A model generated the notes under the pieces. That model was not told the DNA's origin. It saw nothing but the letters and a program-made list of their open reading frames with translations, and did no database searches. The translations under genes and the position numbers were made by a program. A stretch of 9,804 nt of DNA, from positions 1 to 9,804 of the forward strand of contig JADHLS010000129.1 of NCBI GenBank assembly GCA_016780605.1, in the 5' to 3' direction. Source of the stretch: Reyranella sp. Its GTDB lineage: Bacteria > Pseudomonadota > Alphaproteobacteria > Reyranellales > Reyranellaceae. Shown here piece by piece: positions 1 through 5,880 of the stretch (the first letter of the stretch is position 1; every line of letters starts with the position of its first letter).

Positions 1-666
1 CGCGCCGGCCTGGATGATGACCGGATGGCCCTGCGGCGAGCGAGCGATGTTGAGCGCGCCGTCAACCTCGAAGAACTTGCCTTTGTGGTGGACCGCATGC
101 TGCTTGTGCGGATCGAAGAACAGCCCGCTCTTGCGATCGTGGATGAAGGCGTCGTCGTCCCACGAATCCCACAACTTATTCACGACGTCGACGAACTCGC
201 TCGCCCGCTCGTAGCGCAGCGCATGCGGTGGCAACGTTGCGTGGCCGAAGTTGCGGGCGGCGTAGTCGTTGGCCGAGGTGACGACGTTCCACGCCGCACG
301 TCCGCCCGAGATATGATCGAGCGAGGCGAACTGGCGGGCAACGTTGTAGGGCTCGGAGAAGCTGGTCGAGACGGTGCCGCCCAGCCCGATATGCGTCGTC
401 GCCCCGGCGAGGCCAGTGAGCAGGGTCACTGGCTCCAGCACGTTCATGAACATCGGGAAGCGGCTCCACGCATGCAGGTTGTCGGTGCGCGCGGCCGGTG
501 TGTCGGCGATGAAGAAGAGGTCGAAGCAGCCCTTCTCGGCGAGCTGCGCCAGGGTGCGAAAATAGGCGATGTCGGTCGAGCCGGCGGCATTCGCCTTGGG
601 ATGCAGCCAAGCTGCAGGATGGCCGCCGGCCGCCTGGCCGATCAGGAGGCCGAGGGAAAGTTTCAT
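1..666 (-). CDS. NtaA/SnaA/DszA-family FMN-dependent monooxygenase, 3' end cut by window edge
   Basis: The first 222 codons of a luciferase-like (LLM) monooxygenase of the nitrilotriacetate/dibenzothiophene-sulfone type. Such enzymes use FMNH2 from a separate reductase plus O2 to cleave C-N or C-S bonds in the cytoplasm. The sequence shows the family landmarks in order: beta-1 MKLSLGLLIG, FDLFFIAD (about 48-55), TVSTSFSEPYNVARQFASLDH, SGGRAAWNVVTSAND (W126-N127 to D134) and the start of the flavin-phosphate motif (PVIIQAGA, 215-222), where the window ends. The family is usually about 440 residues, so about half is missing. ATG at 666 matches where family homology begins, but an in-frame GTG at 678 has a better-spaced AGGAG (689-693, 10 nt away) and could be the true start. 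It is divergent from the unit starting at 786 and sits with two other LLM-fold genes in the window. The substrate cannot be told from sequence; the family call is firm. Confidence 0.9.
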   Translation of the reverse strand, partial: MKLSLGLLIGQAAGGHPAAWLHPKANAAGSTDIAYFRTLAQLAEKGCFDLFFIADTPAARTDNLHAWSRFPMFMNVLEPVTLLTGLAGATTHIGLGGTVSTSFSEPYNVARQFASLDHISGGRAAWNVVTSANDYAARNFGHATLPPHALRYERASEFVDVVNKLWDSWDDDAFIHDRKSGLFFDPHKQHAVHHKGKFFEVDGALNIARSPQGHPVIIQAGA

Positions 667-704
667 CTCGCCGTGCACGCGCTCTCAACTCCTATCGAAG
701 CATG

Positions 705-758
705 TTGGCATGGACCGAGCCGTGGGGTCGAGGCATCGTTCTTCGCGTACTTGGCATG
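705..758 (+). repeat. Direct repeat of TTGGCATG, 46 bp apart
   Basis: TTGGCATG occurs at 705-712 and again at 751-758, the second copy being the -24 part of the sigma-54 candidate. The first copy also keeps GG-N10-GC geometry (GG 707-708, GC 719-720), but its -12 block is GAGCC rather than TTGCT. It could be a weaker tandem promoter with a normal-length leader, a regulator half-site, or coincidence. Confidence 0.3.
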
Positions 759-767
759 CTGGTTGCT
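752..767 (+). promoter_or_regulatory. Candidate sigma-54 (-24/-12) promoter
   Basis: TGGCATG-ctgg-TTGCT matches the RpoN consensus TGGCAYR-N4-TTGCW at every defined position. The GG (753-754) and GC (765-766) are separated by exactly 10 nt. It points into the DUF1989/monooxygenase operon. Sigma-54 promoters need an enhancer-binding activator such as NtrC and often drive nitrogen-scavenging genes, which fits the inferred role. The difficulty is that the predicted transcript would start near 778, only about 8 nt before the ATG at 786 and downstream of the GGGGAAG (771-777) that would act as ribosome-binding site. The mRNA would then be nearly leaderless, or the site is fortuitous. Confidence 0.5.
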
Positions 768-785
768 CGCGGGGAAGATACCCTC

Positions 786-1610
786 ATGCCAGTTGACGCA
801 TCACTCGCCCGGACGGAATTCGCCGAGGCCAACCGCCGGCGCTACGAGGAGCTGCGTGCGGCCGGTCAGGGCGAGATGACGAAGGCGCTGCCGCCGCCGA
901 CCGCGCTCGGCGGCGCGCCGATCGTGCCTGGTGCCATCATCCGCAGCGAGAGAGTGCCAACCGGCTGGTACGAGGCCGTGCGGCTGCGGCGCGGCGAGGC
1001 GCTGCGCATCGTCGACGTCTCCGGTCGGGCGAGCGTGTCGCTGATCGGCTGGTGCCTGCACGACACCACCGAGCGCCTCAACTGTGCCGACACGGCCAAG
1101 GTGCAATGGAGCGCCGCGCTCGCCAAGGGGCGGGTGATCCTGACCGACATGGGCCGGGTGTTCCTGTCGCTGATCGAGGATACGAGCGGTGCGCACGATC
1201 TGCTGGTCGGCGGTTCGACGCCGGCATCCACTCTGTCGGCGTACGGCGAGACCACGCGGAACACGTACGACAACTTCCTCGCCGCTGCGGCCAAGATGGG
1301 TCTGGGGCTGCGCGACATCCCGCCCTGCATCACCTTCTTTGCGCCGGTGTCGCTCGACGGTGACGGTCGCTTCCTGTGGGACGGCGGGCGCAAGCGAGCC
1401 GGTGACTTCGTCGACCTGCGGGCCGAGAGCGACCTCATGGTGGTCGCCTCCAACTGCCCGCATCCGCTCGATCCGACACGGCCGGCTGGGGGCGGACCGG
1501 TCGAGCTGGTGCGCCATCGTGCGCCGCCTGCCGCCGCCGACGATCCTTGCCGCACGCTCTCGCCCGAAATCGCGCGTGCCTTCGCCTTCACCGACCGGCT
1601 GCACGCATGA
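786..1610 (+). CDS. UAAP1-like DUF1989 protein (urea carboxylase-associated / carboxyguanidine deiminase subunit family)
   Basis: A 274-residue DUF1989 protein of the urea-amidolyase-associated protein 1 type. Family knowledge: UAAP1 and UAAP2 form a heteromeric deiminase that converts carboxyguanidine to allophanate, next to guanidine (formerly urea) carboxylase. Visible landmarks are an N-terminal RRRYEELRAAG helix followed by ALPPPT, a central LRIVDVSGRASVSLIGW strand region, ERLNCADTAKVQW, TDMGRVFLSLIEDTSGAHD (ending at D138), DIPPCITFFAPV, and DFVDLRAESD leading to SNCPHPLDP (N223-C224). ATG at 786 is chosen because recognisable family sequence begins just after it; an upstream in-frame ATG at 702 would add 28 unfamiliar residues. 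The stop overlaps the next gene's start (ATGA, 1607-1610). The second-gene motif DTCGRHD reads DTSGAHD here, so a cysteine is replaced by serine. No carboxylase or allophanate hydrolase lies in this operon, so the usual substrate should not be assumed. Confidence 0.88.
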   Translation: MPVDASLARTEFAEANRRRYEELRAAGQGEMTKALPPPTALGGAPIVPGAIIRSERVPTGWYEAVRLRRGEALRIVDVSGRASVSLIGWCLHDTTERLNCADTAKVQWSAALAKGRVILTDMGRVFLSLIEDTSGAHDLLVGGSTPASTLSAYGETTRNTYDNFLAAAAKMGLGLRDIPPCITFFAPVSLDGDGRFLWDGGRKRAGDFVDLRAESDLMVVASNCPHPLDPTRPAGGGPVELVRHRAPPAAADDPCRTLSPEIARAFAFTDRLHA

Positions 1611-2263
1611 CGGAGACCGCGACGTCCAATCATCCGCCGCCCGATCCCGACGATGCGGTCTACAGCCACGACGTGCCGGCCGAGCGACCGTGGTCGCGCC
1701 TGCTGAAGGCCGGGCAGACGCTGCGCATCGTCGACCTCAAAGGCCAGCAGGCGGTCGACGCGCTGCTCTATTGCGCCGAGAACCCCGAAGAGCGCTACAG
1801 CGCGCAGGATACGGTGCGGGTGCAGGGATCGGCCTATGTCGGGCTGGGAACACGGCTGATCTCCAACAAGGGCCGCACCATGGCTCACATCGCCGCCGAC
1901 ACCTGCGGCCGCCACGACACTTCCGCCGGCTGCTGCTCGTGCGAGAGCAACGCCGTGCGCTTCGGCGAGCAGACCCGCTATCAGCACGCCTGCCGGGAGA
2001 ACTTCATCCTGGAGCTGTCGCGTCATGGCCTCGGCAAGCGCGACATCGTCGCCAACCTCAACTTCTTCATGAACGTGCCGATCGATCCCTCCGGCAACTT
2101 CACGGTGGTCGATGGCATCTCGGCGGGCGGCAACCACGTCGACATCGTGGCCGAGATGGACGTGATCTTCATGATCTCCAACTGTCCGCAGGTGAACAAT
2201 CCATGCAACGGCTTCAATCCGACGCCCGTGCGAGTCCTCGCTTGGGACAGGCCGGCGGCCTGA
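1607..2263 (+). CDS. UAAP2-like DUF1989 protein (partner of the preceding gene)
   Basis: A 218-residue DUF1989 protein, the second member of the pair. It has the UAAP2-type landmarks: LRIVDLKGQQAVDALLYCAEN, ERYSAQDTVRVQGSAYVG, then D98-TCGRHD-104 followed by a cysteine cluster (C109, C110, C112), the HACRENF stretch with C128, DIVANLNFFMNVP, and the signature SNCPQVNNPCNGFNPTP (C193, C200) near the C-terminus. The clustered cysteines and H103 suggest a metal or structural site; that is inference. It starts at the ATG overlapping the previous stop by four bases (ATGA), so translation is probably coupled and the two products made in equal amounts, as expected of a heteromer. The next gene starts 11 nt after its stop. 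In guanidine-degrading operons this gene is followed by the carboxylase; here it is followed by two LLM-fold genes. The family assignment is strong; the reaction in this context is unknown. Confidence 0.9.
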   Translation: MTETATSNHPPPDPDDAVYSHDVPAERPWSRLLKAGQTLRIVDLKGQQAVDALLYCAENPEERYSAQDTVRVQGSAYVGLGTRLISNKGRTMAHIAADTCGRHDTSAGCCSCESNAVRFGEQTRYQHACRENFILELSRHGLGKRDIVANLNFFMNVPIDPSGNFTVVDGISAGGNHVDIVAEMDVIFMISNCPQVNNPCNGFNPTPVRVLAWDRPAA

Positions 2264-2274
2264 TAGGCTGAGCC

Positions 2275-3366
2275 GTGCATCTCTTCGTTTCCCTGGCGGC
2301 GCACGGCTGGCATCCCGCGGCCTGGCATGTCGTCGAGCGTCCAGGCCTTGAGCCGGCCAGCCCGTACCTGCAGGCTGCCGCGATGGCCGAGCGCGGCCGC
2401 CTCGACGCGCTCCTGCTCGGCCTGCCGGTCGCGGCGCGCGCGGTGCGGGAGGCCGGCCGGATCGACGGTCTCAGGCTCGATCCGCTGCCGCTGCTCGGAT
2501 TGCTGATCGGCGCCACCGAGCGGATCGGCCTGTGCGGCTACTGGCCAGTCGATGTGGCCGAGCCGTTCCACGTGGCGCGCGTCTTCGCGACCCTGGATCA
2601 TCTCTCGGGTGGGCGCACGGGCTGGATCGCAGGACTGGCGGGCCGCGCCGAGACCGAGGGCCGTTTCCAACGCGCTGACCTGCCCTATGACGGGCCCGAC
2701 GCCCTGGCGCGAGAGGTCGAGCTGATCGACGTCGCCCGCCAGCTCTGGGACAGCTGGGAAGACTGCGGCTTCGTTGTCGACCAGGCGACCGGCACCTTCG
2801 CCGACCCCGAGCATGTGCATCCGATCGACCATGCCGGCCGGTTCTTCACGGTGCGCGGCCCGCTGAACGTGCCGCGTCCCGTGCAAGGCCAGCCGGTTAT
2901 CCTGCACCGCGACGAGCCGGCGCTAGCGCGGCCGGCCCTCGCGGCCAGCACGGAAATCGTGCTCGCCGCACCAATCACGATCGCCGAGGCGAAGGCGATG
3001 CGCAGCGCGTGGCAGGCGTTGGCGCCCGACATTCGCTATGTCGTGAGCCTCGTCATCGTCCTGGGCGAAACCGAAGCAGTTGCGGCAAAGCGCGCCGCCG
3101 AGCTCGATGCGCTGGCGGGCGACCGCCGGCCGCGCTTCGTCGGCACGCCCGATCAGCTCGCCGCGCATCTCGCCGCCTGGCAGGCGGCGGGCGCCTGCGA
3201 TGGCTTCGACATCCTGCCGGCCGTGATGCAAGTCGACCTCGCTCTCCTCGTGGAAGCGGTCGTGCCGCTGCTGCGCCGGCGCGGCCTTCGTCCGGCGGGA
3301 TATGCCGGCCGGACCTTGCGCGAGCATCTGCAGCTTGCGCGTCCCATCAGTCGGTTTGCCGCATGA
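2275..3366 (+). CDS. Short divergent LLM-fold (NtaA/DszA-like) protein, probably not FMN-binding
   Basis: A 363-residue luciferase-fold protein clearly related to the next gene: EPFHVARVFATLDHLSGGR (about 96-114), the ELIDVARQLWDSWEDCGFV helix, HPIDHAGRFFTVRGPLNVPRPVQG, RFVGTP (from F288), CDGFDILPAVMQVDL, and a C-terminal TLREHL tail. Key flavin motifs are altered. WN-[IV]-[IV]-T is WIAGLAG (117-123), and the phosphate-binding QAG-x-S-x-x-G is replaced by LHRDEPALA (210-218). A block of about 65 residues present in the full-length neighbour (its residues 277-366, against 264-288 here) is absent; family members of this type run about 440 residues. It starts at GTG 2275, directly after an in-frame stop at 2269-2271, so no longer start is possible. 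It ends in an ATGA overlap with the next gene. It could be a catalytically inactive partner subunit, analogous in concept to LuxB beside LuxA, or a diverged enzyme with an altered cofactor site. Confidence 0.82.
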   Translation: MHLFVSLAAHGWHPAAWHVVERPGLEPASPYLQAAAMAERGRLDALLLGLPVAARAVREAGRIDGLRLDPLPLLGLLIGATERIGLCGYWPVDVAEPFHVARVFATLDHLSGGRTGWIAGLAGRAETEGRFQRADLPYDGPDALAREVELIDVARQLWDSWEDCGFVVDQATGTFADPEHVHPIDHAGRFFTVRGPLNVPRPVQGQPVILHRDEPALARPALAASTEIVLAAPITIAEAKAMRSAWQALAPDIRYVVSLVIVLGETEAVAAKRAAELDALAGDRRPRFVGTPDQLAAHLAAWQAAGACDGFDILPAVMQVDLALLVEAVVPLLRRRGLRPAGYAGRTLREHLQLARPISRFAA

Positions 3367-4697
3367 CCATGATGCATCTCGGAGTCTTCACCTATCCCGG
3401 CGGCCATCACATCGCCGGCTGGCGGCACGGCTCGGTCATGCCGCGCGAGATCCTGGGCTACGACTACTACCGGGGCACGGCGCAGGCGGCCGAGCGCGGC
3501 AAGTTCGATCTGGTGTTCGTGGGCGACATGCTGGCGGCGCGCGAGAAGGACGGCCGCGTCATCGCCCAGGGCGCGCTGAACAACATCGATTCGATCTCGA
3601 TCCTGTCGGCGGTCGCCGGCGCGACCGAGCGCGTCGGCCTGGTGGCGACGCTCTCCACCACCTACAACGAACCGTTCGCCATCGCCGAGCGCTTCGCCAC
3701 GCTCGACCATCTGAGCGGCGGTCGTGCCGGCTGGAACATCATCACCACGGCCAACGACGACGCGGCGCTGAACTTCAGCCGCAAGTCGCACATGGAAAAG
3801 ACCATGCGCTACCAGCGGGCGCGCGAGTTCGTCGACATCTGCAAGAGCCTGTGGGACGGCTGGCAGGACGACGCCATCGTCGCCGATCGTGCGGCCGGTA
3901 CCTTCTTCGATCCCGCGCGCGTGCACGGGATCGATCACCGCGGCCAGTTCTTCTCGGTCAAGGGCGCGCTCGAGCAGCCGCGTCCGCCGCAGGGCTGGCC
4001 GGTCATGGTGCAGGCCGGCGGCTCGCCGGCCGGGCTGGAGTTCGCCGCGATGGTGGCCGAGGTGATCTTCGCAGCCCAGAGCGATCGCCAGCAGGCGATA
4101 AAGTTTCGCGCCGCCGTCAAGCAGCGCATGCCGGGCCATGGCCGCGATCCGGCGCTCCTCAAGGTGCTGCTCGGCCTGCTGCCGATCCTCGGTTCGACCG
4201 AGAAGGAGGCGCTCGAGAAGGAGAAGATGCTGAACGAGCTGCTGCATCCGGCGGTCGGGATCTGGATGCTGAGCGAGCAGATGGGCTTCCGCCTCTACGA
4301 CTACCCGCAGGAAGGGCCGCTGCCGACGGCCGACATCCGGGCCAGCGGCGGCGCCTTCACGCCGCGCGTCGAGCATCTGATGGAACGCGCCGATCGCGAG
4401 AAGCTCTCGATCCGCGACTGCGGCGTGCTGGTTGCCGCCAGCCGCTCGCACGGCTCGTTCGTCGGCACGCCGGAGGCGCTGGTGGATCACATGAAGCTGT
4501 GGGTCGACGAGGGCGCCTGTGACGGCTTCAACATCATGCCCGCCTGGTTCCACGACGAGATGGACCTGTTCGTCGATCAGGTCGTACCCATCCTGCAGCG
4601 CCGCGGGCTGTTCCGGCGCGAGTACGAGGGCGCGATGCTACGCGATCACCTCGGATTGCCGATTCCGGCGGCGTCCGCCGGCCGGCTCGCCGCCTGA
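3363..4697 (+). CDS. NtaA/SnaA/DszA-family FMN-dependent monooxygenase
   Basis: A full-length (444 residues) LLM monooxygenase of the nitrilotriacetate monooxygenase component A/DszA family. It would use reduced FMN and O2 to oxidise an organic N or S compound, and needs a flavin reductase that is not in this window. All landmarks are intact: FDLVFVGD, TLSTTYNEPFAIAERFATLDH, GGRAG-W124-N125-IITTAND, the helix EFVDICKSLWDGWQDDAIV, DHRGQFFSVKGALEQPRPPQG, and the flavin-phosphate motif MVQAGGSPAG (215-224). These are followed by the long lid region, SHGSFVGTP (366 onward), DGFNIMPAWFHDEMDLF and the REYEGAMLRDHLGL tail. ATG 3363 overlaps the previous stop (ATGA); ATGs at 3369 and 3372 are possible alternatives just downstream. 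Together with the preceding divergent LLM gene it may form a heteromer. Its last 52 bases overlap the end of the convergent dioxygenase gene. The substrate is unknown. Confidence 0.93.
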   Translation: MTMMHLGVFTYPGGHHIAGWRHGSVMPREILGYDYYRGTAQAAERGKFDLVFVGDMLAAREKDGRVIAQGALNNIDSISILSAVAGATERVGLVATLSTTYNEPFAIAERFATLDHLSGGRAGWNIITTANDDAALNFSRKSHMEKTMRYQRAREFVDICKSLWDGWQDDAIVADRAAGTFFDPARVHGIDHRGQFFSVKGALEQPRPPQGWPVMVQAGGSPAGLEFAAMVAEVIFAAQSDRQQAIKFRAAVKQRMPGHGRDPALLKVLLGLLPILGSTEKEALEKEKMLNELLHPAVGIWMLSEQMGFRLYDYPQEGPLPTADIRASGGAFTPRVEHLMERADREKLSIRDCGVLVAASRSHGSFVGTPEALVDHMKLWVDEGACDGFNIMPAWFHDEMDLFVDQVVPILQRRGLFRREYEGAMLRDHLGLPIPAASAGRLAA

Positions 4698-5707
4698 AGG
4701 GCCGACGCGATCAGCTGGCGGTCGCCGTAGCCGTTCTGCGGTGGAAATCCGTCGGCCAGCGGCCGGCGCTGGTCCATGGTCAGCCACAGCCGGATCATGT
4801 GACGCCGCCGCTCGGGCTCGGGATGGTCCTCGAAGGCCGTGCGCGAGTGCAGGATCGTGTAGTTGTTGCAGAACTGGATGTCGCCCTGCTGCAGGTCCAT
4901 GTCGAGATGCACGGCCGGGTCGTAGGCCAGCGCGTCGACCAGGTCGAGCGCGGCCTTCTCGATCGGCTCGAGCGGCACGCCGCTCTTTGAAGCGGCGGCG
5001 TTGATCTGGTTGCGGATCAGGCGGACGCTCAGCTTGCCGTCGCGGACGCCGAACACCGGCAGGCGATGCGGCGTCACCGGGCTCTCCGTCAGGGCCGCCT
5101 CGCGACGGATGTAGTGGAAGCCGCGGTAGAGCGGCGCCAGGTATTCCGGATGGCGCTTCAGGATCTCGTTATGGATGGTGACGGCGCTCACCACGCTCGA
5201 CAGGCCGCCGCTCGTTGATGGGCGCAGGCACAGCAGGCCCACGACATCGCCCGAGTCGGTGTGGAAGGGCAGGTGCGCGTTGGTCTCGTAGCCGCGCACG
5301 TCGATCTGCCCGTACTTGCGCCCATGGTCGTAGACGTGGCCGAGCAGGTCGCCGCGCGGGTTCTGGGTGACGGCCTGCCCGAGATGGAGACCCATCGCCC
5401 AGAAGATCGTGCCGACCTCTTCGTCGCTGTAGTCGTGCGAGTTGAGGCCGCGCAGCACGTAGAAGCCGCGGCCGTTGACGACCTCTTCCTGCCAGGCGCG
5501 CAGGCTGGGCCCCAGCGTGGGCAGCGGGAAGTCGTCCCGGGTCAGGGCGGCGAAGGCGAGGCCGCGGCGCGAAACCTGCTCCATGGCCGCGCCGATCTCG
5601 GCAAGATGGCTCGGCTGGAGATGCACGATCCACGAGGTGTCGTTGGCAAGGTCAGGGCCGTACCAGGCCGAGGAATCGCGCACGATCTCGTTCAGGATCT
5701 CAGCCAT
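4646..5707 (-). CDS. TauD/TfdA-family Fe(II)/2-oxoglutarate-dependent dioxygenase
   Basis: A 353-residue non-heme iron dioxygenase with a double-stranded beta-helix core. It couples 2-oxoglutarate decarboxylation to substrate hydroxylation in the cytoplasm. The facial triad is visible as HTD (H149, D151, in LPFHTDSGDVVGLLCL) and distal H287 (in ILHSRTAFEDH). R306 in MIRLWL is the expected 2-oxoglutarate carboxylate ligand. The N-terminal WYGPDLANDTSW and the GRGFYVLRGL stretch are typical of long TauD/TfdA relatives; TauD itself is about 280 residues. ATG 5707 is preferred because GGAG lies 10 nt upstream; a TTG at 5713 would be only 4 nt from it. The gene runs against its neighbours: divergent from the amidohydrolase operon and convergent with the monooxygenase unit, with its last 17 codons overlapping that gene antisense. 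Family members act on sulfonates, phenoxyacetates, trimethylammonium compounds and others, so the substrate stays open. Confidence 0.92.
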   Translation of the reverse strand: MAEILNEIVRDSSAWYGPDLANDTSWIVHLQPSHLAEIGAAMEQVSRRGLAFAALTRDDFPLPTLGPSLRAWQEEVVNGRGFYVLRGLNSHDYSDEEVGTIFWAMGLHLGQAVTQNPRGDLLGHVYDHGRKYGQIDVRGYETNAHLPFHTDSGDVVGLLCLRPSTSGGLSSVVSAVTIHNEILKRHPEYLAPLYRGFHYIRREAALTESPVTPHRLPVFGVRDGKLSVRLIRNQINAAASKSGVPLEPIEKAALDLVDALAYDPAVHLDMDLQQGDIQFCNNYTILHSRTAFEDHPEPERRRHMIRLWLTMDQRRPLADGFPPQNGYGDRQLIASALQAASRPADAAGIGNPR

Positions 5708-5880
5708 GGGCAACGTTCTCCGGGCGCGCTGGCGGTCCCGAGACCGTCGAGCCGCTGTGTCAGCCTACCATCTCTCGCCACGGAGTGCCCAAGCGGCATG
5801 TAATTCGCATGGCGCTGATAGAGCCTTGTCGCGCCGGCTGCCGGCCAACAGAATGCGATGCGTCCAACGGAGGAAACGAC
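5708..5880. promoter_or_regulatory. Divergent intergenic region between dioxygenase and amidohydrolase operon
   Basis: 173 bp that must carry promoters for the leftward dioxygenase and the rightward amidohydrolase/molybdenum-hydroxylase operon. The least GC-rich part is around 5796-5822 (CATGTAATTCGCATG and GATAGA), where a promoter is most likely, but I find no -35/-10 pair good enough to call. A small inverted repeat, CGGTC-ccga-GACCG (5733-5746), lies in the likely leader of the dioxygenase mRNA and might be an operator. No coding sequence is evident. Confidence 0.5.
5869..5873 (+). promoter_or_regulatory. Shine-Dalgarno GGAGG fixing the amidohydrolase start
   Basis: GGAGG (in GGAGGAAACGAC) ends 7 nt before ATG 5881. 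It is the strongest ribosome-binding site in the window and decides against the longer upstream open frame beginning at 5785. Confidence 0.8.

Larger units (their letters stand above)
667..785. promoter_or_regulatory. Divergent intergenic region between monooxygenase and DUF1989 operon
   Basis: 119 bp separating two divergently read units, so it should hold promoters for both. On the plus strand it contains a sigma-54-like element (752-767) and a second copy of its TTGGCATG block at 705-712. On the minus strand an AGGAG (689-693) serves the leftward monooxygenase. I see no convincing -35/-10 sigma-70 pair on either strand and no riboswitch-like structure. A plus-strand reading frame is open from an ATG at 702 into the first operon gene, but its 28 codons do not resemble the family, so I treat the region as non-coding. 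Confidence 0.6.

Noticed and set aside
702..785. Upstream ATG extending the first DUF1989 gene by 28 residues
   Set aside because: The added residues do not resemble the family, and the extension would cover the sigma-54 candidate. ATG 786 fits better, though its ribosome-binding site is only moderate.
3009..3362. Upstream in-frame extension of the full-length monooxygenase inside the preceding gene
   Set aside because: The translation is arginine/alanine-rich and unlike the family. Homology begins at MHLGVF, and ATG 3363 has the same ATGA junction as the other genes.
3153..4553. A 466-codon minus-strand frame, and a similar one at 866-2137
   Set aside because: Both are antisense mirrors of well-supported genes, with compositionally biased, motif-free translations.
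5733..5746. Hairpin CGGTC-ccga-GACCG as a terminator
   Set aside because: The stem is only 5 bp with no T-run, and it sits at the start rather than the end of a gene. At most it is an operator.
5810..5825. TGGCGCT-N4-GAGCC as a second sigma-54 promoter before the amidohydrolase
   Set aside because: Only the GG-N10-GC spacing is kept; the TTGC block is missing and such partial matches are common in GC-rich DNA.
5785..5880. Upstream start for the amidohydrolase
   Set aside because: GGAGG at 5869-5873 is ideally placed for ATG 5881, and the extra residues are not part of the fold.
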